Below are positions 1 through 9,900 of a DNA stretch of 64,000 nt, one piece after another; position 1 is the first letter of the stretch, and each line of letters starts with the position of its first letter. Made by a program: the position numbers and the translations under genes. The DNA comes from Methylicorpusculum sp. (GTDB taxonomy: Bacteria; Pseudomonadota; Gammaproteobacteria; Methylococcales; Methylomonadaceae): positions 1-64,000 of the forward strand of contig NZ_JAUSBX010000063.1 in the NCBI RefSeq assembly GCF_030651835.1. The letters are read 5' to 3'. Under the pieces are notes generated by a model. It was not told the origin of the DNA, made no database searches, and saw nothing but the letters and a program-made list of their open reading frames with translations.

Positions 1-14
1 CGCTTGAAATAGAA

Positions 15-111
15 GGTGTAGGTGATTGATTGAAAAGGCTTCTGCAACAGGGATGTTGCAGAGAGCTACAAGGATGTATTCATGCGTCCTTTGAAATCAA
101 GCACCTACACC
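15..111. repeat. Palindromic repeat with two inner hairpins
   Basis: Outer arms 15-30 and 96-111 pair at 15 of 16 positions. Between them lie a perfect hairpin CTGCAACA/TGTTGCAG (42-61) and a weaker hairpin (71-90). The architecture, outer stem plus two inner hairpins, matches the other palindromes in this window, but the core sequence differs. It could be a REP/BIME-like element or the transcript end of a gene left of the window. Confidence 0.6.
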
Positions 112-153
112 CAATAAAATAGGAAGGGGTGAGCAGATACGCAGGAACTTCAT

Positions 154-1113
154 TTGTTGGATAAAGTTATGAGTCTTTTTGTTCGATTCGCTTCACTCAT
201 TCTGTCTGAGTTCTTCAGAATTGCTGTACTTACGCTAATAGGAATACTGCCGTTTTCAGTGAGAGCGACGGACATTGAACCCCGGTCCTATTCCAATATT
301 CCCATCGGCCTTAACTTTTTGGTTACCGGATACGCTCACACCAGTGGTAATGTCACTTTCGCACCGTCAGTACCCATCACCAACGGTAAATTAGAAACGC
401 ATAGCGCTTTCCTTGCCTATGTCCGTTCGCTGGATTTTTGGGGGAAATCGGGCAAGATTGACATCATCATTCCCCATGCCTGGATATCCGGTGAAGCGGA
501 CGTATTAGGAGAAACGAGGACGAGAGAAGTTGGTGGTTTTGCCGATCCGCTCGTGCGTTTATACGTGAATATTTATGGCGCTCCCGCGTTGTCAATGAAA
601 GAATTTGCCAACTATCAGCAGGACACCCTTGTCGGCCTTAGTCTTGCGGTGTCAGCGCCAGGCGGACAATACGACCCTACAAAACTGGTCAACATCGGCA
701 CCAATCGCTGGTTTATCAAGCCCGAACTGGGCATTTCCAAGGCGTGGGGTCCATTGACCGCCGAGATCGCTGCCGGAGCCTTCATCTTCACCGACAACGA
801 TGAGCCGTTTCAAGGAAAAAACCTGGAACAGGACCCCCTTTATTCGCTTCAAGCGCATCTGATCTATAACGTGACCCGCGGCATCTGGGTGGCTTTCGAT
901 ACCAATTACTATACCGGTGGAGAAACCACTAAAGATCAAATAGAAGGCAATAATCTTCAAGAAAACTGGCGTGTCGGCGGCACACTGGCGCTTCCTCTCA
1001 GCAGACAATTCTCGGTAAAACTCTACGGGAATACCGGCGTTTACTCTCGAACCGGCAGTAACTTCGACATCGTCGGAATGGCTTTCCAATTCCGCTGGGG
1101 AGAAGGGTTATAG
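154..1113 (+). CDS. Outer-membrane protein, MetA-pathway-of-phenol family
   Basis: The 319-residue product has an N-terminal hydrophobic segment (about residues 20-38) resembling a signal peptide ending near VRATD. The remainder is rich in alternating hydrophobic/aromatic strands, as in an outer-membrane beta-barrel. Its overall look, including the closing strand GMAFQFRWGEGL, fits the family called putative MetA-pathway of phenol degradation (transporter-like). Members are usually annotated as transporters, but substrates are mostly unproven and I assign none. The chosen start is a TTG at 154 with AGGAA about 8 bases upstream; an ATG at 169 is the alternative. It stands alone, with no same-strand neighbour until 4430. 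Family assignment is from sequence impression only. Confidence 0.7.
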   Translation: MLDKVMSLFVRFASLILSEFFRIAVLTLIGILPFSVRATDIEPRSYSNIPIGLNFLVTGYAHTSGNVTFAPSVPITNGKLETHSAFLAYVRSLDFWGKSGKIDIIIPHAWISGEADVLGETRTREVGGFADPLVRLYVNIYGAPALSMKEFANYQQDTLVGLSLAVSAPGGQYDPTKLVNIGTNRWFIKPELGISKAWGPLTAEIAAGAFIFTDNDEPFQGKNLEQDPLYSLQAHLIYNVTRGIWVAFDTNYYTGGETTKDQIEGNNLQENWRVGGTLALPLSRQFSVKLYGNTGVYSRTGSNFDIVGMAFQFRWGEGL

Positions 1114-1215
1114 AGAACGGATACCGGCCAACTTTGTATAAAATTTGGGTTATGCCTTTTGACCTCATTGTCCGGCTAGTCATGAACCGCATCCTACGGC
1201 CCTGTGTTTCCCAGA

Positions 1216-1563
1216 TTAGCCTAACGGTTTTAGTTTTTGCAATTCCTTGATATGCTCGCTGAGGCCCAGGGCCTTATCGACATCAAGTTGTATTGCAATA
1301 CCGGTGCCTAAACTTTCATCAAGATTGCCGGCTTCGGTAACGGCTTCTAAGATGCAATCGGCGCGTCTTTCCTCGGCCAAAATGAGTACGACAGCTCTAG
1401 GGTTTAATATTTCTAGGCCGAAAATACCGAAAACCTTTTCCAGTCCTTGACCTCGAGCCTTGTTGATGATCGTCGCGCCCGTCGCACCGGCGTTTCTGGA
1501 AGCATCAAGAACTTGTTCGGTTTTGTCTTCATCGACGAAGACCATGATTAATTTGAAGCGCAT
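1216..1563 (-). CDS. PII-like signalling protein
   Basis: The 115-residue protein begins MRFKLIMVFVDEDKTEQVLDAS and contains GATGATIINKARGQG followed by a strand-rich C-terminal half. This is the ferredoxin-like layout of PII/GlnB-type proteins, where a T-loop follows the segment before the glycine-rich stretch. It lacks a clear uridylylated-tyrosine T-loop, so it is a PII-like rather than a canonical GlnB/GlnK protein. It follows the CPA2 antiporter gene on the same strand, 257 bp downstream. PII-like proteins are often encoded beside the transporters they regulate, so control of the antiporter is a reasonable inference. The ligand is unknown. Confidence 0.75.
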   Translation of the reverse strand: MRFKLIMVFVDEDKTEQVLDASRNAGATGATIINKARGQGLEKVFGIFGLEILNPRAVVLILAEERRADCILEAVTEAGNLDESLGTGIAIQLDVDKALGLSEHIKELQKLKPLG

Positions 1564-1754
1564 ATATTTCCTGATCGCATCGGCTAATTTACGGTTAATG
1601 AATGCAATAAAGGCTCATTTATACCGAAACCTCCTCAAACCGGCAAGGTGGATCAGTGCCAAATGTTACCATCAAGCAATTGCGTAATTGCAAGACTTGC
1701 CCCATCGTTTCTCTTTTTGACCGCATTGTCAGTCAAGTCATGCACAGCAACTCG

Positions 1755-1824
1755 GTAAGATGTGGTGAAGAACGAACCGCCATCGGTCGCGATTGATGCG
1801 GTTCCTATCGTCACCTCAGCCTAC
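1755..1824. repeat. Palindromic repeat overlapping the antiporter stop codon
   Basis: Inner stem GAACCGC (1774-1780) pairs with GCGGTTC (1798-1804). Looser outer arms 1755-1770 and 1809-1824 pair at 12 of 16 positions. Eighteen bases of the core (1787-1804) are identical to part of the repeat at 53222-53292. The right arm includes the TAG stop of the antiporter gene (1821-1823), so the element sits exactly at the gene end and may act as a 3' hairpin for it. Confidence 0.6.
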
Positions 1825-3803
1825 TTCCCTTTGCCGATTAGCTTTCTTTCGACACGATCTAAATTGCCAGGCGTCCCGAATAGGACAACCACATCATCTT
1901 CCTCTATAACAAGATCGAGCGGTTCGGACTCTCGAAGTCCTTGTCTGACCAGCGACGATACGATCACACCTTCCAATTCCAGTTCCTTTAGTTTTTTCCC
2001 TACAATGCTACTACCCGAAGAAATAGATACGGATCTCAGACCATCGGCAATAACCCTATTGAATTCATCCAAAAAGTCCTCCTCGCCACGGTAAAATTCG
2101 TGTAATAGCCGATAACGGCTTGCTCGTTGCTGCTGCATGCGACGCACTACCCGAGTGAACGGCACATTGAGTAGTAATAAGGCATGAGAAGCTATCATCA
2201 AACCGGCTTCAAGCGCTTCCGGCACCACCTCCGTAGCACCGGCCTGCCGCAATTCTTCAACGTGAGTTTCATCGCGAGTACGAACCATAACGGGTAAATC
2301 GGGGCGTAGAGCGCGAACATGGTGAAGAATCTTCTTTGCCAACAAAACATCGTCATAGCTGATAACGATCAGCTTCGCGGTATCGAGACCAACCGCTTCA
2401 AGAATATCCCGTTCAGACGAATCAGCGTAATAAACCGGTTCACCGGCAATATGCGCGGCTTTGACCCGTGACGAATCCAGATCGAGAGCGACATAGGGTA
2501 TCTTTTCTTCTTCCAAAAAATGTCCCACGCTCTGACCTATTCGTCCGTAGCCACAAATAATCGCGTGATCGCGAAGATGCTTCGTTGTTTCCGCATCGAC
2601 CGGATAGGTTTCCGGGTCAACCTGAAGTTTGTGCTGCCGCACAAACAATCGGGCCAAGACATGGTTATAGCGAATAAGAAAAGGGGCAACGATCATCGAA
2701 AACAGCACCGAGGTAAATACAATCTGCGCGTGTTGATTTGTTAAGGCATGCACGTCGAGCGCAATGGCCAGCAAGGCGAAACCGAATTCACCGCCTACCG
2801 CTAACAGAAGTCCGGTACGCCATGCCGTAAGACCGTCGAGCCCTGACAAACGCACGATCAAGGCGACCAATAGCGTTTTCGATACCAGCATAGTAGCTAC
2901 ACCGACCAAAGCCCATTGCCAATTCTGCGGTATCGAGGAAGGGTCGAACAACATCCCGATACTGACGAAAAACAAACCAATAAGAACATCGCGAAACGGC
3001 CTGATTGTCGACTCCACCTGGTGTCGGAACTCGGTTTCGCCCAGCATCATGCCGACCAGAAAAGCACCGAATGCCATCGACAGCCCCAAACGGTTGGTTG
3101 TCCAGGCGGCCAATAACGACACGAAGAGCACGGTCAACGTAAACAGCTCGGTGGAGCGTCGGGCGACAACGGTATGAAACAGCGGTCGCAATAACCAGCG
3201 ACCAAGCACGAACACCAGCAAAAACGCCAGAACGGCTTTGGCCATTGCCCAACCCAACGCCTCGAATAACACGCTGACATCGTCATCGATGCTGCTCAAA
3301 ACCGGGATAACGACCACGAACGGCACCGCCGTCACATCCTGAAACACCGACATCGCTACGCCCAAACGACCATGGCGGCTATGTTCATCGCCTTGCTCGG
3401 CTAGTTGCTTGCTGATAATGGTGGTCGAGGATTGCGCGAACACCGCGCCGATGACAAAAGCGGTAACCGGAGGCAAACCCAGCCACCAACTTGCCCCGCC
3501 GATCACGGCCGTCGTAAGCAACACCTGTCCGGTGCCTAACCCCAATACTTGGCCTCGTAATGCATGGATCTGCGGCAAGGAAAAACTCAAGCCAATCGTG
3601 AACAACAGAAACACGATGCCGAATTCGGCGACTTCTCGAATTTGTTGAACTTCAATAACGGGGCCGGGCGTATGCGCCCCGAATAGTACGCCGACCAAGA
3701 GATATCCTATGCTGGACGGAATATGTAGCTTCTGAAAGAGAACGACTACAGCCACCGAGGACCCAAGCAGTAAGAGTAAGTGTATCAAGGGTTGATCTAT
3801 CAT
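1821..3803 (-). CDS. CPA2 monovalent cation:proton antiporter with RCK domain
   Basis: The 660-residue protein resembles KefB/KefC-type antiporters exchanging K+ or Na+ for H+ across the inner membrane. About 12 hydrophobic segments fill residues 5-385. A Rossmann nucleotide-binding TrkA-N/RCK domain follows (about 408-530), with its fingerprint IICGYGRIGQSVG. A TrkA-C-like domain (about 575-655) completes the protein. The architecture and length are normal for the family; the ion is not readable from sequence. The gene starts with ATG at 3803 and ends inside a palindromic repeat. A PII-like gene follows on the same strand, suggesting a second-messenger or nucleotide-controlled transport unit. 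Confidence 0.9.
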   Translation of the reverse strand: MIDQPLIHLLLLLGSSVAVVVLFQKLHIPSSIGYLLVGVLFGAHTPGPVIEVQQIREVAEFGIVFLLFTIGLSFSLPQIHALRGQVLGLGTGQVLLTTAVIGGASWWLGLPPVTAFVIGAVFAQSSTTIISKQLAEQGDEHSRHGRLGVAMSVFQDVTAVPFVVVIPVLSSIDDDVSVLFEALGWAMAKAVLAFLLVFVLGRWLLRPLFHTVVARRSTELFTLTVLFVSLLAAWTTNRLGLSMAFGAFLVGMMLGETEFRHQVESTIRPFRDVLIGLFFVSIGMLFDPSSIPQNWQWALVGVATMLVSKTLLVALIVRLSGLDGLTAWRTGLLLAVGGEFGFALLAIALDVHALTNQHAQIVFTSVLFSMIVAPFLIRYNHVLARLFVRQHKLQVDPETYPVDAETTKHLRDHAIICGYGRIGQSVGHFLEEEKIPYVALDLDSSRVKAAHIAGEPVYYADSSERDILEAVGLDTAKLIVISYDDVLLAKKILHHVRALRPDLPVMVRTRDETHVEELRQAGATEVVPEALEAGLMIASHALLLLNVPFTRVVRRMQQQRASRYRLLHEFYRGEEDFLDEFNRVIADGLRSVSISSGSSIVGKKLKELELEGVIVSSLVRQGLRESEPLDLVIEEDDVVVLFGTPGNLDRVERKLIGKGK

Positions 3804-4144
3804 TATTGAGGTTTATATTTTTGATTTTATTTTAAAAAGCCGAGGAACAGGCTTAGGAAGCAGGCATCTGGATTGTATCAGCCAAGCCGGGCACGGACAA
3901 CGGGCATGACGGTTAGACGAGAAGCGTAACATTGAGCCACCCAATAACCTGTATTACTCAATAAACTAATTCTCAAAACAAATTTTGGGGTTTTTCCGGA
4001 TTCACATTCTAACGAGTTAATCTCTTGATCCTTTTATTAACCGGGTGGCGCTTTAAAGAAGGGTTACCGGCCAATTAACTTGCCAATAACTTTATTGAGG
4101 CAGACAATTCGAATCCTACCGTTGGTTTGGATACTTTCCAGCCA
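3804..4144. other. Non-coding gap upstream of the antiporter
   Basis: No plausible gene was seen on either strand in this stretch between the antiporter start and the MITE-like element. It should hold the antiporter promoter, reading leftward, but no convincing -35/-10 pair stands out. The sequence is moderately AT-rich with no strong repeats. Confidence 0.5.
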
Positions 4145-4306
4145 CTAAGGATATCGCTATAACTAACTTCCCCCTTTGAAAAAAGGGGGATCGAGGGGGG
4201 ATTTATTAAAAACTCTCCCCCTGCCTCTCTTTTTCAAAGAGGGAGGATAATCGTGCGGTTCGACACAATCCGAATTCCGGGAAGTTATTTATGACGGAAT
4301 CCTAAG
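4145..4306. mobile_element. MITE-like element, copy A
   Basis: A 162-bp non-coding element has imperfect terminal inverted repeats of about 27 bp (20 of 27 matching), running inward from CTAAGGATATCGC on the left and CTTAGGATTCCGTC on the right, both ending AACTTCC. Inside are a hairpin built from a C-rich/G-rich pair (CCCCCTTT and AAAGGGGG, near 4170-4190) and a second hairpin near 4215-4245. Its right 55-60 bp recur, inverted and nearly identical, at 6775-6835 beyond the channel gene. It carries no transposase, so it would be non-autonomous. No target duplication could be recognised. Confidence 0.65.
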
Positions 4307-4429
4307 CCCTTAATTTTGCGATGACCGAGAAAAGCCTATGCTCTTTTTATATCTTAATTAATGAGTCTTTTTGACTGAAACAAACCCATGACTTGCACTG
4401 ATTTATATTTGCCTTGCAAAGCCTTATTT

Positions 4430-6727
4430 ATGAATCGCTTGCGCTTGTGGATTGCTATTGCTTCGGTATTGACTTTACTATTGAGCCACAGTGAAGCTGG
4501 CGCGGTTTCACTTAACTTTAATGCCAAGCAGCCATCCAAAGCACTGGACGCAGTGGATCTCTCTGCCGATCCGGCGGAACTGATTGTCGACATAGAAAAA
4601 AGGCTGGCTGATACTCGAGCAGAACTGGCAGACGAGCAGGCCAATGCTCAAGCAGGTAAAGCACACACGGACGCTCCAGAAGGCCTATTTCATCGTAACC
4701 TGTTTTTGCAAATACTGATTCACGCTTATGAAGTGCAGCTAGAACGCATCAGGGACTTACAGGATCAGCAAAAGCAGTTTGTTCGCTGGCAAAACGACAG
4801 CAATGCTCAGGCAAATAAAGATAACCAGACGCCTTTTTCGTTTCTCTTCGAAGACGACTTACGTGAGACACTGGCGATTCAAGCTAAACGTCTTGACAGA
4901 TTTGGAGGCATGCTGATTTCTATAGAACAGGAAGCCGCGCGCCGGATCTCAGTGATGAAAGAGTCCGCAACCAAACTTCGGCAACTTAATGAAGAATTGG
5001 AAAGTAGTCAGGGTGACAATAAAGCGCTGATCAGCGAAAAGCGCACAATAGCGCTGCTTAAAAACCGCCTTGACGCTATCCGCTTATTGGCAGCACAGAT
5101 TGAATCACAGCGCATTAAACTGGCCATTCAGCAAATAACCAGCAAGCGTGACTTCGCCGAAACTCAAAGAACAAAATTTCGAGCGCGATCACAACTGACC
5201 GAGCAGGATATGGAGACTGTACGCAGCAATATTCAGGCAGAACAGAAAAACCTGGTTACCGAGCTTGAAAAATCGGCCGCCGAAATTGGCACCGATAAAG
5301 TGCCGACAATATCAAAGCATAATTCCGTTAATAGCCAAACCCAAGCAGCCATTCATAGCATTCACTTGTTGCAGCAGAATCATAAGGAAACCTCTGAACT
5401 CAAGTTTCAGGGATTGCAATCGATGCTGGAGTTCCTGCAATTACGGCAAATGATATGGGAATTTCGCTGGTCGTCCTTAAGGGAAGTTGAGCGAGAAAAT
5501 GCCCGGAAAGCTTATGAACAAATTGCCCAATGGCAAAAAAATTTGGAAGTGGTTCGAGACTATGTCAAGCAAATGCGATTTCTGGCCCTGGATAACGCTA
5601 CCGATCATTTAAAACCATCCATCAATTTAACCTCCTTCGAAGCGCTGCAGACTCAAGAACTTCAAAACCTGGATGTCGACCGTATCTATATACTGTCTCG
5701 TTTACTGGCGGTGCTCGAATCAAACGAACATCTGTTGCTTCGCACCAAACAAGACCTTGATGAGCGTTTTCAGATCAAATCCAGATCGGAACGCTGGTCT
5801 GAGCTGGTGTTAAGCATCAACGAAACAGCCTCAGCCCTTTGGGAGTACGAGCTTTTTACGGCTGAAGATAATATTGAAGTCGACGGCAAAAAAATCACCG
5901 GAAAACGCAGTATCACTGTCGATAAAGTGGTCACTGCGTTACTGATTCTGATTGTTGGTTACTGGATCGCAGTAAAACTGGCCGTATCCATTGAAAAACT
6001 GTCGGTGAACCGTTTTGCTATGGACGCCAGTCTGGCACGAATCGCCAAGCGCTGGATCCTTTTTGTCGAGCTCATCATACTCGGGACCATGAGTCTGATG
6101 TTAGTTCACATTCCACTGACTGTATTTGCCTTTATGGGCGGCGCAATGGCTATTGGCGCCGGATTTGGCATGCAGAATTTGCTGAAAAATCTGATCAGCG
6201 GCCTGATGCTTTTACTGGAAAGGCCTTTTAGGCCTGGCGACTTGGTGGAAGTCGGCGGTATTCGTGGACGTATCACCGATATCGGCATGAGAAGTTCGCA
6301 TATCCGCGACGGCAATGGAATTGAAACCTTGATTCCCAACAGCACCTTTATTGAGGAGAAAGTCACTAATTGGACACTGAGCAATCAATCCGTACGTATT
6401 GCCGTCAAAATAGGCGTGGCATACGGATCACCGGTTCAGGAAGTCACCGATATTCTGCGCGAAGCCGCCGAACGGCATGGATTAATTGAAGATAAGCCCC
6501 CGCCGCAGATCTTATTCGAGGATTTTGGCAGTGATGCGCTGATATTTGGTCTTTATGTTTGGCTGGAATTAAGCCCGGAGGTCGACTGGCGCGTGGTGGC
6601 CAGTGATTTGCGCTATATCATCAATAAAAAATTCGCCGCCAGAGGCATTTCAATGGCCTTTCCGCAACGCGATGTTCATCTGGATATTAATCAGCCGATA
6701 GATATCCGGGTTTTAAACAATACCTAG
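4430..6727 (+). CDS. MscS-family mechanosensitive channel with large periplasmic domain
   Basis: The product resembles MscK/MscM-type channels that release solutes under membrane tension. Starting at ATG 4430 gives a clean signal peptide (MNRLRLWIAIASVLTLLL). A long helical, coiled-coil-rich periplasmic region (about 40-490) follows. Hydrophobic segments surround VVTALLILIVGYWIAVKLAV and RWILFVELIILG. The MscS pore helix (AFMGGAMAIGAGFGMQNLLK) then leads into the cytoplasmic beta domain (FRPGDLVEVGGIRGRITDIG). At about 765 residues it is shorter than E. coli MscK, with fewer transmembrane helices. An in-frame ATG at 4388 would add 14 residues ahead of the signal peptide and is less likely. 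The gene sits alone between two inverted MITE-like copies. Confidence 0.88.
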   Translation: MNRLRLWIAIASVLTLLLSHSEAGAVSLNFNAKQPSKALDAVDLSADPAELIVDIEKRLADTRAELADEQANAQAGKAHTDAPEGLFHRNLFLQILIHAYEVQLERIRDLQDQQKQFVRWQNDSNAQANKDNQTPFSFLFEDDLRETLAIQAKRLDRFGGMLISIEQEAARRISVMKESATKLRQLNEELESSQGDNKALISEKRTIALLKNRLDAIRLLAAQIESQRIKLAIQQITSKRDFAETQRTKFRARSQLTEQDMETVRSNIQAEQKNLVTELEKSAAEIGTDKVPTISKHNSVNSQTQAAIHSIHLLQQNHKETSELKFQGLQSMLEFLQLRQMIWEFRWSSLREVERENARKAYEQIAQWQKNLEVVRDYVKQMRFLALDNATDHLKPSINLTSFEALQTQELQNLDVDRIYILSRLLAVLESNEHLLLRTKQDLDERFQIKSRSERWSELVLSINETASALWEYELFTAEDNIEVDGKKITGKRSITVDKVVTALLILIVGYWIAVKLAVSIEKLSVNRFAMDASLARIAKRWILFVELIILGTMSLMLVHIPLTVFAFMGGAMAIGAGFGMQNLLKNLISGLMLLLERPFRPGDLVEVGGIRGRITDIGMRSSHIRDGNGIETLIPNSTFIEEKVTNWTLSNQSVRIAVKIGVAYGSPVQEVTDILREAAERHGLIEDKPPPQILFEDFGSDALIFGLYVWLELSPEVDWRVVASDLRYIINKKFAARGISMAFPQRDVHLDINQPIDIRVLNNT

Positions 6728-6774
6728 CTGACTGCGACAGGCGACAGGCTCAGTACGAACTGAACTGCCTTATC

Positions 6775-6911
6775 CTAAGGATTACGTCATAAATAACTTC
6801 CCGGAATTCGGATTGTGTCAAACCGCACGATTATCCCAGCAAATCTCAATTTGAAGGAAAAAAGGGTTGGGAGAAGCTTTTCGAGGAAGTTATTTGTAGC
6901 GATATCCTAAG
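6775..6911. mobile_element. MITE-like element, copy B, ending over a stop codon
   Basis: This 137-bp element has the same ends as copy A: CCTAAGGATTACGTC at the left and the inverse of CTTAGGATATCGC at the right, each followed inward by AAATAACTTCC. The left 60 bp match the right end of copy A in inverted orientation with only a few differences. The middle (about 6838-6887) matches one arm of the palindromic repeat at 14527-14577 at about 47 of 50 positions, so the element looks chimeric. Its right terminus includes the TAG stop codon (6907-6909) of the GGDEF/EAL gene. Confidence 0.65.
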
Positions 6912-9900
6912 ACCCCGCTTGTCCGGTCAATAGCAGCGCAATTTCTTCTGCGGGTGCCGGTTTGGAGATCAAATAACCCTGGCCATAATCGCAACCGGCG
7001 GCCAGTAATAACTGAAATTGCTGTTCGGTTTCGATGCCTTCGGCGATCACTTTGAGCCCCAGTTTATGGGCTAACACTATAATCGCTTCACACAAAGCTC
7101 TGTCACCTTCATCACTGGCCATATTCCGGGTGAACGTCTGGTCAATCTTGAGATAATCAATATCGAATTTTTTCAGGTACGAAAGCGCTGAATAGCCGGT
7201 GCCAAAATCATCCAGAGCCACTTCTATGCCGGCGTCGCGATAAGCAAACAAATGCTCGCGAGTGCCGTTGCTGGTATCCAGCAACAAGCCTTCGGTAATT
7301 TCTATCACAATGCTGTCTCCTGATAGGCCCAGTTCGTTCAGGTAAACACACCAATCGCCAGAGCTTTGATTATGTTTGTCAAACTGTACCGGCGATTTAT
7401 TGACCCCTATTTTAAAATGAGGAAAATATTGGTTTCGCCACTCCCCGGCTTGTTTGGCCGCAACTCGAAAAACCCAATCACCGATGTCGTTAATCAATCC
7501 GGTTTCTTCCGCCAACGGGATAAATTCAGCGGGACTCACCATGCCGCGAACCGGGTGCTGCCAGCGAATCAAGGCTTCTGCCTTGTGAATCTTGCCGCTG
7601 CTCATTTCAACAATCGGTTGATAGAACAACAAAAACTCGTCATTTGCCAGCGCATGGCGCAAATCATTGGTCAGCCGCATCCGGTTCTGCGCGAATTGCT
7701 CCATCTCTACGGTAAAGTAGTTGTAGCGATTGCGGCCTAGTTGTTTGGCGCTGTACATGGCCTGATCGGCATTTTTTATCAATTGTTCGGAGTCGGTTGC
7801 ATCCTGCGGATAAAAAGTGATGCCAATACTGACCGAGATATAAACCCGTTCTTCACCCAGACTGAATGGCTCGGAGAGTTTTTCTAAAATGCCCTGAGCA
7901 ACCCGGTCGACACTGAACTCTGAATCGAGAGCGCTGAGAATGATGGTGAATTCATCGCCTCCCAACCGCGCAACGGTATCGGCTTGCCGAACACAGCCCA
8001 GCAGGCGATTAGCGGCTTCCTGTAACAGGATATCGCCCATACCGTGTCCCAAGGTATCGTTGACCTCCTTAAAATGATCCAGGTCCAACAGAATAACCCC
8101 CAAGCAGTGACCGCTACGTTGGGCTTTTTTGATTTCCTGATCCAGCCGATCCTGGAACATGCGCCGGTTTGCCAAATCGGTTAAAGGATCATAATTGGCC
8201 TGCCGCCAAATAGTTTGCTCGGCTTGTTTTTGCGCGGTGATTTCAGAGAACATCGCCACCCGTCTTTCGACCGCACCATCAGTACCGTAAATACTGTTGA
8301 TAACCAACCATTCGTGATAGATTTCACCGTTTTTGCGCTGATTCCAAATTTCCCCTTGCCAGTGCCCTGTTAATGTCAGTGAATGCCACATCGTCTGGTA
8401 AAAATCAGAATCGTGGCGGCCTGACTTCAGTAAATCCGTTGATTTGCCCAATACTTCCTGTTCGCAGTATCCGGTCAAGCGGGTAAATGCTTCGTTGACC
8501 GCTATTATTTTATTTTTGGCATCGGCCACGATCACGGCCTCTCCTATCGCCTTATAAACCATGGCCATCAGCAGCATTTCATGTTCAATGTGCTTGCGTT
8601 CACTGATGTCCAGAATCGACACGATGAGCGACCGCTGATTATCGAGTTCTATCGGTGTCAGACTGATCTCCACCGGAAACTCCGAGCCGTCCTTGCGCAA
8701 GGCTTTTAAAGTCCGGCTTTGTCCCATTGGTCTGGACTTGTTCTCTCTCATAAACTGTGCACGCTTATGGTCATGCCCATGACGGGCGCCCATAGGCACC
8801 AGTTCATCAACGCTTAGACCGATCAAATCGCCCAGAGGGTAGGCAAAAATTCTGGATGCCGGTTCATTGGCAAATTTGATTAAGCCATTTTCGGCCACCA
8901 GCAACATGGCCTCCGGAGAGCCGTCGACAATTTTTGACAATTGCGCCCATTGTATTTGCTTGCGGTCGGTAATGTCGGTTTGTGTGCCTATCATGCGCAA
9001 GGCTTTGCCGGTAGGATCACGACTGACAACCAATCCGCGCGTCAAAATCCAGCGATATTCTCCATCGCCGTGTTGGGCGCGATGTTCATTGCTGAAGCGC
9101 TTAGTTTGATTGTTGAGATGGGCGTTTAAATCCGCATTCATCCGCTCAAGATCTTCCGGATGAATGGTGGCTTCCCAGTTGCGGTAGTAATCCTCTCTAT
9201 CCAGTTCAGAAAAGCCGAGAATTTCGATACAGCGAGGCGATAGAAACACTTTGCCGGTTGACAAGTCCCAATCCCAGACCCCGTCACCGCCGCTTTCCAA
9301 GGCAAATTTCCAACGTAATTCACTCTCCAATAACAGTTGTTCGTATTGCTTGCGTTCGGTGATATCGATCGATATGCCGCAAACAGCGTTAATTTTGCCA
9401 TGAGCATCACATAACGGGAATTTATGCGATAGATAGGTATGAACGCTGCCATCCGGATGCGGCACATTTTCCTCATAAACTTGCGGCTGTCCACTGCCCG
9501 CAACCTGCCGGTCATTTTCCCGCATGGCATAAGCCTGTTCAGCAGAAAACACGTCGAAATCAGATTTGCCTTTTATCGTGTCGTTATTTACGGCAAACAG
9601 ATTTTCGTAACAGTGGTTGACGAATAAATAGTTGCCATCCAGATCTTTGCTGTAGATAACCGTCGGCGAATTATCCACGATGCTTTGCAACCGAGTTTCA
9701 CCTAACAACGGCGCCTGAACTGATTGCTGGATTTCCCGGTTAAGCTCATCGAGATCATCGGCAGAGTTAAGAGGGCGACGGCGTTGTTCAATTATCAAAC
9801 CCAGAATAATGCCTGTAATGGATAACCCCATCAACAATGACAATTGCCGCCACAAAACCGTTGTTGGCATATCGCCGGCAAACAACACCCAAACCAGTAT

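Noticed and set aside
2764-3177. Long open frames antisense to the antiporter and other genes
   Set aside because: They have no family resemblance, lack ribosome sites, and arise from the codon composition of the strongly supported genes on the other strand.
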